A DNA stretch of 37,775 bases from Arthrobacter sp. SDTb3-6 (GTDB taxonomy: Bacteria; Actinomycetota; Actinomycetes; Actinomycetales; Micrococcaceae), in the NCBI RefSeq assembly GCF_013376095.1, contig NZ_JAAMFN010000037.1, positions 1 to 37,775 on the forward strand, read 5' to 3'. The stretch's first letter is position 1; each line of letters begins with the position of its first letter. The position numbers were made by a program, and so were the translations under genes. Of the stretch, positions 16,159 through 24,178 are shown piece after piece. The notes beneath the pieces are model-generated. The model searched no databases and was not told the origin of the DNA. It worked only from the letters and a program-made list of their open reading frames with translations.

Positions 16159-17031
16159 ATGGAGACATCACCAGCTGCACGGGGCGCCGCGGGCGGCAAC
16201 CACCAGGGGGCCGGTCAGGGGCACCCCTGGCACCGCTTCGTGGCCTTGGGTGATTCGTTGACGGAAGGGCTGGGCGATCCGGAACCCGGCAGCCCCAACG
16301 GCTTCCGTGGCTGGGCGGACCGGGTGGCGGAGGAACTGAGTGCCGGCTCCAGCGGGTTTTCCTACGCCAACCTGGCGGTGCGGGGCCTGCTGCTGCGCCA
16401 GGTCATCGACAGGGAACTGCCCCAGGCCCTGACGCTCCGCCCCGACCTTGTCTCCATCCAGGGCGGCGGCAACGACCTGCTGCACGCCGGGGCGGACCCG
16501 GACAAGCTGGCCGATGCGATGGAAAAGGCCGTCATGGAATTGCGTGCCATTGACGCCACGGTCCTTGTATTTGTCGGCCCCGATTCCGGCCGGTCCACCA
16601 TCATGGGACAGTTCCGGACCAAGATTGCCATTTTCAACGAAAACGTCCGCAGCCTGTGCGCCCGCCATGACGCGCTGGTGGCGGACATGTGGGCCATGAC
16701 CGAGCTCGCCGACCCGCGCCTGTGGAGCCCCGACAGGCTGCATCCTTCCGCGCTGGGGCACCATGCGATGGCCGCCATGGTGCTGCGTACGCTCAACGTG
16801 CCCCACACCCTTGCCCCGCTCGCCCCGAAGCCGCTGCCGGCCCGCAGCTGGCGCCAGGCCCGGTCGGAGGACCTGGAATGGGCGCGTGAATACTTCATGC
16901 CGTGGGTGCTTGAGGGCCTGAAGAACCACTCCCACAGCAGCGGCTTCCAGGCCAAGCGGCCCCTCCCCGGCCCCGTCACCTTCGGCGCTTCGGTGCCGCC
17001 GGCGGCCGACGACGTGCAGCCCGGTTTCTGA
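16159..17031 (+). CDS. SGNH/GDSL-family hydrolase
   Basis: A lipase/esterase-type hydrolase of 290 aa. All four SGNH blocks are present: nucleophile GDSLTEG (Ser33), an oxyanion Gly in the GLLLRQ region near residue 77, GGGNDLL (Asn105) and the closing SPDRLHPSALGHH (Asp192 and His195). There is no signal peptide, so it is cytoplasmic or non-classically located. A C-terminal extension of about 70 residues after the last block ends in Pro-rich sequence. The substrate is unknown; acyl esters are likely. It lies 19 bases upstream of the MpaB-family gene and probably shares its transcript. Confidence 0.88.
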   Translation: METSPAARGAAGGNHQGAGQGHPWHRFVALGDSLTEGLGDPEPGSPNGFRGWADRVAEELSAGSSGFSYANLAVRGLLLRQVIDRELPQALTLRPDLVSIQGGGNDLLHAGADPDKLADAMEKAVMELRAIDATVLVFVGPDSGRSTIMGQFRTKIAIFNENVRSLCARHDALVADMWAMTELADPRLWSPDRLHPSALGHHAMAAMVLRTLNVPHTLAPLAPKPLPARSWRQARSEDLEWAREYFMPWVLEGLKNHSHSSGFQAKRPLPGPVTFGASVPPAADDVQPGF

Positions 17032-17050
17032 GAAGGGCAGGCCGGCACCC

Positions 17051-17968
17051 ATGGAAAACGTCCTCGCCCGCTGGCGGCGCGAGCTGCGCGGCACCTTCAG
17101 CGCCAACTCACCCACCGTTCCCCAATGGGAGCGGGACCTGGAAAAGGGCGACGACGGAGGCTACTTTGCGCCGGAATCGGCGGCCTGGGCTGTCCACGGG
17201 TCCATGACGCCCGTCGTGGCCGGCATCCAGGCCCTGTTGCTTCAGGCCCTGCACCCCGGCGCGATGGCAGGGGTCCACGACCACTCCGACTACGCTTCCG
17301 ATCCGCTGTCACGGCTGGCCGGCACCATTCGCTGGATCTTCACGGTGACCTATGGCGACACGGCGGCCGCCCAGGCCGCATCCAGCAAGGTGCGGCGCAT
17401 CCACACCCACATCAGCGGTACCTACCAGGCCAACCCGGGGACGCCGGCCGCTTACACGGCCAACGATCCCGAACTGCTGCGCTGGGTGCACCTGGCGTTT
17501 ACTGAAGCGTTCCTGGCCTGCCACCAGGCGCTGGGCCGGCCGATCCCCGGCGGCGCAGACGCATACGTGGCGGACTGGGCGGTGGCCGGACACCTCATGG
17601 GCGTCCCCGACCCGCCCATGACGATGGCCGGCCTGGACCGGCAGCTGGCCGGCTTCCGGCAGGAGCTTCGCTGCGACGAGCGGGTACAGGAGACGGTGGA
17701 ATTCCTGAAGCGCCCGCCGCTGCCGCGCTCGCAGCAACTTGGTTACAAGGTGCTGTTTGCCACCGCCGTCGCCACGCTTGACCCGCGTTACCGCACGCTG
17801 CTTGGCCTCCATGCGCCCCACGTGGGCCCTGTGCAGCTTCCGGTGCGGTGGGCGGCGAAGGTGGTGCTCGGCGTCGTCCATCTGGGGCTGGGAAAAACGG
17901 GGCCAAGTGAACAGTCAGCCCGGGCCCGGCGGTGCCGGCTCGGCCTGGACCGGCCGGCACACGGATAG
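17051..17968 (+). CDS. MpaB-family oxygenase (DUF2236, latex-clearing-protein-like)
   Basis: A 305-aa protein of the DUF2236 family, whose members include haem-dependent rubber oxygenases and the fungal MpaB oxygenase. Family hallmarks: YFAPESAAWAVHGSMTPVVAGIQALLLQALHPGAMAGV near the N-terminus, DPLSRLAGTIRWIFTVTYGD, VRRIHTHISG and LLRWVHLAFTEAFL. Conserved His residues in these blocks are the likely haem or metal ligands. It lacks a signal peptide. The C-terminal 30 residues are Arg-rich and poorly conserved. Substrate unknown. It follows the SGNH hydrolase closely, with AGAAGGGCAGG before the ATG. Confidence 0.85.
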   Translation: MENVLARWRRELRGTFSANSPTVPQWERDLEKGDDGGYFAPESAAWAVHGSMTPVVAGIQALLLQALHPGAMAGVHDHSDYASDPLSRLAGTIRWIFTVTYGDTAAAQAASSKVRRIHTHISGTYQANPGTPAAYTANDPELLRWVHLAFTEAFLACHQALGRPIPGGADAYVADWAVAGHLMGVPDPPMTMAGLDRQLAGFRQELRCDERVQETVEFLKRPPLPRSQQLGYKVLFATAVATLDPRYRTLLGLHAPHVGPVQLPVRWAAKVVLGVVHLGLGKTGPSEQSARARRCRLGLDRPAHG

Positions 17969-17983
17969 CGTGCGGGACTCCGG

Positions 17984-18334
17984 CTACATGGTGTCCAGCT
18001 GGTGGGCGGTGCAGGAGAGATAGATGCGCGAATCGTCCACCCTGTCAATGGCAGCCATCGGCGCAAAACGGCTGCCGGACCACAGGCCGTGGCCGGAAAT
18101 CTTGACAAAGCCGGCGCGGAAGAGGCGTGCGGACAACTCCTTGGGCACGCGCGGGGTGGCACCGAAAATGGCGGTCAGCATCAGGTTGATGGGATCCTGG
18201 GTGGAGACGCTGGCGGCTTCCTCAAAATCAGCGATTTTCTCATTGGCCGGTTCCACATGGCTGACCCTGCCAACCTCGTGTCCCTCCGAGTCGATAACCA
18301 ACATGCCTTTGACGACGTGGTCGTAAGTGATCAT
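17984..18334 (-). CDS. DUF2171/PRC-barrel-like protein
   Basis: A 116-residue protein starting MITYDHVVKGMLVIDSEG with HEVGRVSHVE, the short beta-rich pattern (G-M-x-V-x-D-x-x-G-x-x-V-G) seen in DUF2171 and PRC-barrel proteins. The C-terminal half carries GFVKISGHGLWSGSRFAPMAAIDRVDDSRIYL. It is cytoplasmic and its function is unknown; such small proteins are often stress-associated. The start is certain: AAGGAGG lies eight bases before the ATG. It converges on the MpaB gene and diverges from the LLM oxidoreductase. Confidence 0.75.
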   Translation of the reverse strand: MITYDHVVKGMLVIDSEGHEVGRVSHVEPANEKIADFEEAASVSTQDPINLMLTAIFGATPRVPKELSARLFRAGFVKISGHGLWSGSRFAPMAAIDRVDDSRIYLSCTAHQLDTM

Positions 18335-18538
18335 TGCGACATCCTCCTTGAGCCCTTACCTGAACTATATAACCGCCCCGTGAAAAGTATCTGCAAAGTT
18401 CGTTCCTATTACGCAACGTCGGGAACAGGCGTTCACCGGCCCGCGGGCCCGGCCCCCTCGGGCGTGTCGCGGACTTGTCCAAATAATCTGTTGAGAATAT
18501 GATCTTCTGTACAACGTATTGAAAAAAGGGAGGCCGGC

Positions 18539-19582
18539 ATGGAAATCGGTGCGTACAGTTTTGGTGACACCCCGCTGAATCCGGACGGGACGCCGGGGTC
18601 CACGACTGAGGGGGTCCGGAACCTGTTTGAGGCCATCGTCCACGCGGACCGGGCGGGCCTGGACTACTTTGGCGTGGGCGAGCACCACACCGTGTCCATG
18701 CCGGCCTCCTCGCCCGGCACCGTGGTGGCGGCTGCGGCCGCAGCCACCTCGCACATCGTGCTGGGCAGCGCGGCGAGCATCATCAGCACCGATGACCCTG
18801 TCCGCGTCTTCCAGCAGTTCGCCACCGCCGACGCAATTTCCGGCGGCGGGCGGATCGAAATCACGGCCGGCCGCGGCTCGTCCGTGGAAACCTTCCCGTT
18901 GTTTGGCTACGAGCTGCGTGACTATGACCAGCTGTATTCGGAGAAGCTGGAGCTGCTCATGGCGCTGAACAATGCCGGGAGTGAAAACGTCAGCTGGAGC
19001 GGCACCGTGCGCCCGGCGATCGGGAACCTCGCCGTCGTCCCACGCCCCGTGCGGGGCAGCCTGCCGCTCTGGATCGCCACCGGCGGCAGCCCGGCGTCGT
19101 CCGCCCGGGCGGGGCGCCTGGGACTGCCCGTTTCCTATGGGATCATCGGCGGCGCGCCGCACCGGTTTGCCCCGCTGGCTGAGCTTTACCGGAAGGCGGC
19201 CGCCCAGGCGGGGCAGGCCGCCGACGGCCTGAAGGTGTCCGTGGCGGCGCTGGGGCTGGTGGCTCCGAGCAAAAAGGAGGCGCTGGAGCGTTTCTATCCG
19301 GGCTGGTACAACCTCAATGTGGAAATGGGCCGGCTGCGCGGCTGGCCGGCGCCGGACCGGGGTGCGTTCCTGGCCCAGGCCGACGCCCCCGGCGCCTACT
19401 ACGTGGGCGGCCCGGACGAGGTGGCGGAACGGATCGTGCACCTGCACGGCTACCTGGGCCACATGCGCCATTTCCTGCAGATGGACATCGGCGGGCTGCC
19501 GCACGCGCACCTGTTGGAATCGATCACGCTGCTGGCCACCGAGGTCAAGCCGCGCGTGCAGCGCCTGCTCGCCAAAAAATAG
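18539..19582 (+). CDS. LLM-class flavin-dependent oxidoreductase
   Basis: A bacterial-luciferase-like TIM-barrel monooxygenase or reductase using FMN or F420. Typical blocks: [20 protein letters not shown] near residue 40-60, [33 protein letters not shown]-type sequence around 80-110, then [18 protein letters not shown] and [23 protein letters not shown]. The substrate cannot be told from sequence. AAGGGAGG precedes the ATG. It is a single-gene unit. Its last codons overlap the T-run of a terminator serving the acyl-CoA dehydrogenase on the other strand. Confidence 0.9.
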   Translation: [347 protein letters not shown]

Positions 19583-19606
19583 CCCCGCGCCGGTGGCCGG
19601 CAGGGG
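19575..19606 (-). terminator. rho-independent terminator of the acyl-CoA dehydrogenase
   Basis: Read on the minus strand, a GC-rich hairpin (GCCGG with CCGGC, flanked by CCCC with GGGG) is followed by CTATTTTTT. The T-run lies inside the last codons of the convergent LLM gene. Confidence 0.75.
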
Positions 19607-20806
19607 TCAGGCGAAGGCGCTTTGGCCGGTGATGTCGCGTCCGATCAACAGCGTCTGGACGCTTTCGGTCCCTTCGTAGGTGTGGATGGATTCGATGTCC
19701 ATGAGGTGGCGGACCACGTGGTTCTCCAGCAGGATCCCGTTGCCGCCGAGCATGTCGCGGGCCATGGCGGCGAGCTGGCGGGCCTTGCGGGTGTTGTTGT
19801 ACTTGGCCATGGACGCCTGCGTGGGCCGCAGCGTGCCGGCGGCATCCAGGGTGGCGGCCTGCACGCACATGAGCTGCATGCCGGTCAGCTCGGCCAGCAT
19901 CTGGGTGAGCCGTTCCTGCACCAGCTGGAACCTGGCCAGCGGCTTGCCGAACTGGATACGTTGGTTCGCGTAGCTCAGGGCGGCCTCATAGACGGCCGTG
20001 GCATGTCCCAGCGCGGACCACGCCACGCCCAGCCGCGTGGCCACGAGCACCTTGGAGGTGTCCTTGAAGGTGTGGCTTCCGGGCAGGACGTTCGACGCCG
20101 GGATCCTCACCCCGTTCAGCGAGATGCGCGCCTGGAAGATGGCCCGCAGCGAGCCCTTGCCCGTGATGGTTTCGGCCTCGTAGCCGGGCGTGTCCTGCTC
20201 CACCAGGAAGCCGCGCACGCCGCCGTCGTCGTCCGCCCCGGCATCCGCCACGCGGGCCCAGACCACGGTCACGCCGCCCACGGAGCCGTTGCCGATCCAC
20301 TTCTTTTCGCCGTCGAGCACCCATTCGTCCCCGTCCCGGCGTGCGCTGGTTGTCAGCCCCACGGAATCGGAGCCGTGGTCGGGTTCGGTCAGGGCGAAGG
20401 CGCCGTATTCCTCGCCGCGGGCCAGCGGGCCCAGCCAGCGCTCCTTTTGCGCGTCGGAGCCGAAGTAGGCGATGGACCTCATGGCCAGCCCGCCCTGGAC
20501 GGCCACGACGGTGCCCAGGGAGCCGTCGATGCGTGAAATCTCCATGTTCACGAGCCCGGCGGCCATAGGTGACATCGTTTCCAACCCCGGCACCTCCAGG
20601 CCGTCCGCCAGCAGGTTCAGCTCGCCCATGCGCCTGACCAGGTGCAGCGGGTAGTCGGCACGGTCCCAGTAGTCGTTGATCTGCGGCAGCGCCTCGGCGG
20701 CCAGGCTGCGGGCGCGGTCCCACACCTTCCGGTCCTCGGGGCTCAGCTGCGCGAACGCGTCAAAATAGTCGGTGTCGAGGGGTTCGCTGACGTCGTAGTC
20801 GGGCAT
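19607..20806 (-). CDS. acyl-CoA dehydrogenase
   Basis: FAD-dependent alpha,beta-dehydrogenase of acyl-CoA, 399 aa. Family blocks: FALTEPDHGSDSVGLTTSA (flavin-contacting loop), KKWIGNGSVGGVTVVWAR, the helical C-terminal domain with QFGKPLARFQLVQERL, DMLGGNGILLENHVVRHL, and the catalytic base in YEGTES (Glu378). It is closely similar to the dehydrogenase at 31473 in the alicyclic operon, with which it shares most of these blocks. This suggests related substrates or a dispersed copy. AAGGA lies before the ATG. It is downstream of a TetR gene on the same strand with its own promoter between. Confidence 0.93.
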   Translation of the reverse strand: MPDYDVSEPLDTDYFDAFAQLSPEDRKVWDRARSLAAEALPQINDYWDRADYPLHLVRRMGELNLLADGLEVPGLETMSPMAAGLVNMEISRIDGSLGTVVAVQGGLAMRSIAYFGSDAQKERWLGPLARGEEYGAFALTEPDHGSDSVGLTTSARRDGDEWVLDGEKKWIGNGSVGGVTVVWARVADAGADDDGGVRGFLVEQDTPGYEAETITGKGSLRAIFQARISLNGVRIPASNVLPGSHTFKDTSKVLVATRLGVAWSALGHATAVYEAALSYANQRIQFGKPLARFQLVQERLTQMLAELTGMQLMCVQAATLDAAGTLRPTQASMAKYNNTRKARQLAAMARDMLGGNGILLENHVVRHLMDIESIHTYEGTESVQTLLIGRDITGQSAFA

Positions 20807-20843
20807 GGGGCATCCTTGGCGGGTAGGTTTATTGGCTGCCGCC

Positions 20844-20881
20844 AGTCTGTCGTGAAACTCAGTCCCACGTCAAGTGAAACT
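20844..20881 (-). promoter_or_regulatory. promoter with flanking direct repeats before the acyl-CoA dehydrogenase
   Basis: On the minus strand a TTGACG -35 box (20868-20873) and a CAGACT -10 box (20844-20849) are 18 bases apart. The -35 is bracketed by two copies of AGTTTCAC (complements at 20874-20881 and 20852-20859) spaced 22 bases, or about two helical turns. This is a likely operator for the TetR protein encoded directly upstream. Confidence 0.5.
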
Positions 20882-20886
20882 GGGTA

Positions 20887-21678
20887 TCAGGTGGTGCCGT
20901 CGAGTGCCCTCCGCACCGCAGCCGTGATGTCCGCCGGCGGTGTCGACCGGGAAAACACGGCAACCACGACGTCGTCCGCGGCCCGGGACGCCCCGCCCGC
21001 CCGGGTGACGCCCGCGTGTCCCCTTACGGCCTGTCCAGCACCTTTCGGGGCACCGCCTGCCGCGGCACCGCCTGCCGGGGCACCGCCCCGGGCGGGTTCC
21101 GCCGGGCCGTCGAGGACCCCGAAAAGCCGGCGGACGTCGTCGAGCGCCGCACGCATCTGTGCCCCGGTCACCGGCCGGGCACCGCGCATGAATTCGCGCA
21201 GCAGGTAGTTGTGCGTGGCGATGACGGCCGCGGCGAAGCGGACCGGGACCAGCGGGTCGAGGGCCGGCAGGGCGCCGCGCAGGTACGCATCGAAGAGCTT
21301 TTCATAACGGAACACCGTGACCAGTTCCTTGTCGCGCAAGGCCGGGTGCGCGTTGACCACGGCATAGCGCAGCCCGGCCGGCGCGTCCTCCGCCGCGAAG
21401 TGGGCAAAAACCTGCTCGGCGGCCTCGCACACGGCCAGCCACGGGTCCTCGTGCGGGCGGGCCAGGAACCCGCGCAGCAGCTCCAGCAGGGCGGCGTGGT
21501 CGGCAAACACCACATCCTCCTTGGAACCGAACTGCCGGAAGAAGGTGCTGCGCGAAATGCCGCAGGCGGCGGCAATCTGGTCCACGCTGGTCGCGTCAAA
21601 GCCGTGCCCGGCGAACAATTCCAGGGCGGTGCGGGCCACGGCCAACGGGAACGGGGCCGGCTCTGCGGGTGCGTGCAT
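20887..21678 (-). CDS. TetR-family transcriptional regulator
   Basis: A 263-residue repressor. The DNA-binding domain is ALELFAGHGFDATSVDQIAAACGISRSTFFRQFGSKEDVVF (residues about 17-57), with the standard TetR helix-turn-helix and a recognition helix ISRSTFFRQF. A ligand-binding helical domain follows to about residue 190. After that comes a tail rich in Gly, Ala and Pro (PARGGAPAGGAAAGGAPKGAG) that is unlike usual TetR ends and looks like a low-complexity expansion. The ATG at 21678 has GGAAGG close upstream. It probably controls itself and the acyl-CoA dehydrogenase 80 bases downstream, perhaps sensing an acyl-CoA. Confidence 0.88.
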   Translation of the reverse strand: MHAPAEPAPFPLAVARTALELFAGHGFDATSVDQIAAACGISRSTFFRQFGSKEDVVFADHAALLELLRGFLARPHEDPWLAVCEAAEQVFAHFAAEDAPAGLRYAVVNAHPALRDKELVTVFRYEKLFDAYLRGALPALDPLVPVRFAAAVIATHNYLLREFMRGARPVTGAQMRAALDDVRRLFGVLDGPAEPARGGAPAGGAAAGGAPKGAGQAVRGHAGVTRAGGASRAADDVVVAVFSRSTPPADITAAVRRALDGTT

Positions 21679-21706
21679 GCCTTCCACCTTAGCGCCCGCA
21701 CCGCCC

Positions 21707-21736
21707 TTGACACCCGCCCCGGCAGCTGCACACCAT
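21707..21736 (+). promoter_or_regulatory. candidate promoter before the gene at 21774
   Basis: A perfect TTGACA (21707-21712), an 18-base spacer and a weak -10, CACCAT (21731-21736). A start of transcription near 21743 would exclude the upstream ATG at 21735 as translation start and supports the ATG at 21774. Confidence 0.4.
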
Positions 21737-21773
21737 GGCATCAGCCGAAGCACCCTTTGTGGAGGAGCCCGTC

Positions 21774-23003
21774 ATGGAACATGGTCCAGGTCTCGCCGGA
21801 ACGCCGGCACCCACCCCGGTGCAGCTGGCGGCACTGCGCCCCCATGTCGTCGAACTGCAGGACGGCAAGTTTGCCACCACCGCCGAACTGAACACCACGC
21901 CGGCGGACGTCGACGCCATCTTCGCCACCCACCTCCCGGCCTTTGTGCAGGCCCGCGGCGGGGGAGGGGTGCCGGTGGTTTTTTGGGCACACGGAGGGCT
22001 GGTGGATGAACGCAAGGCGCTGGCCCAGGCCCTGCACGACATCCCCTGGTGGCTGGCCAACGGCATTTACCCCGTCCATTTTGTGTGGCACACCGGTTTC
22101 TGGGAAACCCTGGGCGAACTGCTGGCACAGCACTATGCGGAACTTGACGCGGCCGCGCCGCTGGCTGGCCGTCATCGGGCGGCGGTGCCCGTGGTTGCCG
22201 GCACCGTGCCGGCGCCCCTGCCCGGCCCCGCGCCCGCCGGGCCGGGCGCGGTCTCCGATGCCGCGGACACCGACGTTACCGACGGGCTCATCGAGGACCT
22301 GCTGCGGTTTATCGGCGGGCCGGAGGTGTGGGCGGCCATGAAGGACAGTGCACGCCTCGCCTCGGAACCCGGGGGCGGCGCCGCCTACGTGGCGGATGCG
22401 CTCCGGGCCTACGTGGCGGCGCATCCGGGACAGGTGTCCGTCCACGCCGCCGGTTTCAGCGCGGGGGCCAACTTCCAGCGGTACTTCGTGCCCGCCGTCG
22501 TCCGGGACGGGACGGCCGGCGTCAAAAGCTGCAACCTGCTGGTGCCCGCCCTGCGCACCGCGTCCTTCAAGGAGGGACTGGAACCGTTGTTGGGCACGGG
22601 CATCCAACGGCTGGCGCTGTTCGGGATGCACCAGGACCTGGCGCTCGCGGACAACACCTTCGGCATCTACCACAAGTCGCTGCTCTACCTGGTCCGGGCC
22701 GCACTGGATTCCACGCCCGGCACCCCGATCCTGGGCCTGCAACAGTGCATCAACGAGGACCCGGGGCTGGCTGCGCTGTTCAAGGAAGCGCCTGCCGCCG
22801 GGGTCGCGGAGGCCGTGTGGTCGGTCGCGGCCGGCGGTCCGCTCGATGCGCGCAGCACCGCCACCACGCACACCGCGTTCGACAACGACGCCCCCACCAT
22901 GGACAGCGTGGCCCGCCGGATCCTGGGCCGGGACAGCATCGTCTCCTACGGTGCCACGCAGCACCGCGGGGTCCTGCGGGCCGCCGCGCAGTCGGCCCCC
23001 TAA
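21774..23003 (+). CDS. alpha/beta-hydrolase-like protein of unknown function
   Basis: I do not recognise a named family. The 409-residue protein has the outline of an alpha/beta hydrolase: a strand ending in a His-Gly-Gly oxyanion-type motif (VPVVFWAHGGLVDE, about residue 75) and a nucleophile elbow HAAGFSAGANF (G-x-S-x-G, about residue 230). A late Asp and His could be supplied by FDNDAPTMDS and ATQHRGVL near the C-terminus. Between oxyanion motif and nucleophile lies a long insert with a Pro/Ala-rich linker (GTVPAPLPGPAPAGPGAVSD). There is no signal peptide. The ATG at 21774 is chosen because GGAGGAG lies six bases upstream; the ATG at 21735 has no ribosome site. It is divergent from the TetR gene. 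Confidence 0.7.
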   Translation: MEHGPGLAGTPAPTPVQLAALRPHVVELQDGKFATTAELNTTPADVDAIFATHLPAFVQARGGGGVPVVFWAHGGLVDERKALAQALHDIPWWLANGIYPVHFVWHTGFWETLGELLAQHYAELDAAAPLAGRHRAAVPVVAGTVPAPLPGPAPAGPGAVSDAADTDVTDGLIEDLLRFIGGPEVWAAMKDSARLASEPGGGAAYVADALRAYVAAHPGQVSVHAAGFSAGANFQRYFVPAVVRDGTAGVKSCNLLVPALRTASFKEGLEPLLGTGIQRLALFGMHQDLALADNTFGIYHKSLLYLVRAALDSTPGTPILGLQQCINEDPGLAALFKEAPAAGVAEAVWSVAAGGPLDARSTATTHTAFDNDAPTMDSVARRILGRDSIVSYGATQHRGVLRAAAQSAP

Positions 23004-23124
23004 CGCCCAGGCTGCACCGCAGCGCCCGGGCTGCACCGCTATGCCCCAGGGCCCCGCGCGGCGTCGGGGACTGACGCCGTTCCCGGGCCAGACATTCCCG
23101 GCTCAGTGGGTCAGGAAAAGCCGG

Positions 23125-23286
23125 TCAGGCGAAGCCGGGGAGCATGGGCGCATCGGTGAACAGCTCTGCGGCGTCGTCCGGGGCGGCTTCAAGGATGAAA
23201 CTTTCCACCGGAGGCTCGCCCAGGGCAACGAGGAGCTCGTTGATGGAGGTTTGGCCCTCCAGCACCTCGGGAATTTCACTGTCCAT
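23125..23286 (-). CDS. small acidic hypothetical protein, 53 aa
   Basis: A short ORF reading MDSEIPEVLEGQTSINELL, then VALGEPPVESFILEAAPDD and a C-terminal AAELFTDAPMLPGFA. It is very acidic, with almost no basic residues, no Cys, and a Pro-rich middle. The codon choice (G/C third positions) matches real genes nearby. The ribosome site is weak (AGG eight bases upstream). No family was recognised. Its size, acidity and distinct C-terminal segment recall leader-plus-core peptides or small regulatory proteins, but nothing in the neighbourhood encodes a peptide-modifying enzyme. Confidence 0.5.
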   Translation of the reverse strand: MDSEIPEVLEGQTSINELLVALGEPPVESFILEAAPDDAAELFTDAPMLPGFA

Positions 23287-23405
23287 CAAGCAAGCCTATG
23301 GTTCCGTGCCGCGCTGCCGTGCCGGGACACGCCCGGGGCCGGCGCGTAGTGCCGGCAGTGCCTGGGGGAACGGAAACTTTTCCCGGCCCGGAAGCGTAAA
23401 AACCC

Positions 23406-23467
23406 TTGACGACCCTAAAAACTGAATGTAGTCTCATTGAAAATGAACCAAGGTTCATTTTCAATGA
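23406..23467 (+). promoter_or_regulatory. promoter and palindromic operator of the alicyclic-acid operon
   Basis: TTGACG (23406-23411) and TAGTCT (23429-23434) are 17 bases apart. Starting at the last base of the -10 is a perfect inverted repeat: 16-base arms at 23434-23449 and 23452-23467 around AA, core TGAACC-AA-GGTTCA, outer part TCATTGAAAA with TTTTCAATGA. It covers the expected transcription start, the ideal place for repression, and the next gene encodes a TetR protein. Confidence 0.88.
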
Positions 23468-23489
23468 AAACCAATTCAGTGAGGCATTC

Positions 23490-24164
23490 ATGAGTCCCGC
23501 ACCATCCACCCGCCTGGACGATCCTGCCAAGGCAGCCACCGCAGCCAGGGCCTCCCTGCGCAAGCGGCAACTGCTCAGTGCGGCGGCCCGGCTGATGGAA
23601 CGCGATGGCGCCGACGCCGTGTCCATGCAGGCACTTGCCGAAGAGGCATCCGTCAGCGTTGGGCTGATCTACCGCTACTTTGGCAACAAGGAAGACCTCC
23701 TGCTGGCCGTCATCGTGGAAGTGCTGGATGCCTTCGAGGTGCAGGTGCCCGCGGCCATCGAGGCGGCCGGGACAGATCCCGTGGAGCGGATCGCGGCCGG
23801 ATTCGCCGCCTACTGCACCGTCATCAACGACCACCGCGATGCGGCCGTGCTGTCCTACCGGGAATCCAAGTCCCTGGGTGCCGAAGGCCGGGACAAGATC
23901 AAGGACATGGAAGTGAGCACCGTGGCACCGCTCCAGCAGGCCGTCGTGGACGCGATCCGCGCCGGGTGGCTGGTGCGCGTCGACGCCGAACTTTTTGCCT
24001 ACAACCTGCTGCTGCTGGCCCATGCCTGGGCGCTGAAGCGCTGGTACTTCGAACGCAGCTTTGACTTTGAAACGTACGTCCGGAAGCAAACGGCGGTGGC
24101 GCTGGGCGCCGTCGTGGCTGCCGAACACCGCGAAAGCTATTCCCATCTTTTGGACCTGAGCTAA
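23490..24164 (+). CDS. TetR-family regulator of the alicyclic-acid operon
   Basis: A 224-aa TetR repressor. HTH domain: LLSAAARLMERDGADAVSMQALAEEASVSVGLIYRYFGNKEDLLLAVI (about residues 31-78). The C-terminal ligand domain resembles the KstR2/PaaR-like type, with FAAYCTVINDHRDAAVLSYRESKSL and LLLLAHAWALKRWYF. It is the first gene of the operon, 14 bases before badI, and so is inferred to repress its own transcript through the 34-bp palindrome upstream. The inducer is probably an acyl-CoA intermediate. The ATG at 23490 is preceded by GTGAGG; earlier in-frame starts would translate the operator. In Rhodopseudomonas the equivalent bad genes are controlled by a MarR-type protein, so this is a different regulator class. 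Confidence 0.88.
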   Translation: MSPAPSTRLDDPAKAATAARASLRKRQLLSAAARLMERDGADAVSMQALAEEASVSVGLIYRYFGNKEDLLLAVIVEVLDAFEVQVPAAIEAAGTDPVERIAAGFAAYCTVINDHRDAAVLSYRESKSLGAEGRDKIKDMEVSTVAPLQQAVVDAIRAGWLVRVDAELFAYNLLLLAHAWALKRWYFERSFDFETYVRKQTAVALGAVVAAEHRESYSHLLDLS

Positions 24165-24178
24165 GGAAAGAGTTCCCC

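Noticed and set aside
18491-18519. Possible promoter TTGAGA with a downstream ACGTAT before the LLM oxidoreductase
   Set aside because: The -10 match is poor at the correct spacing and better at a spacing that is too short.
23004-23040. Short duplicated GCCC-GGCTGCACCGC segments after the hydrolase gene as a possible attachment site or terminator
   Set aside because: Two imperfect copies of about 17 bases with no integrase, tRNA or stem-loop; too little to support a call.
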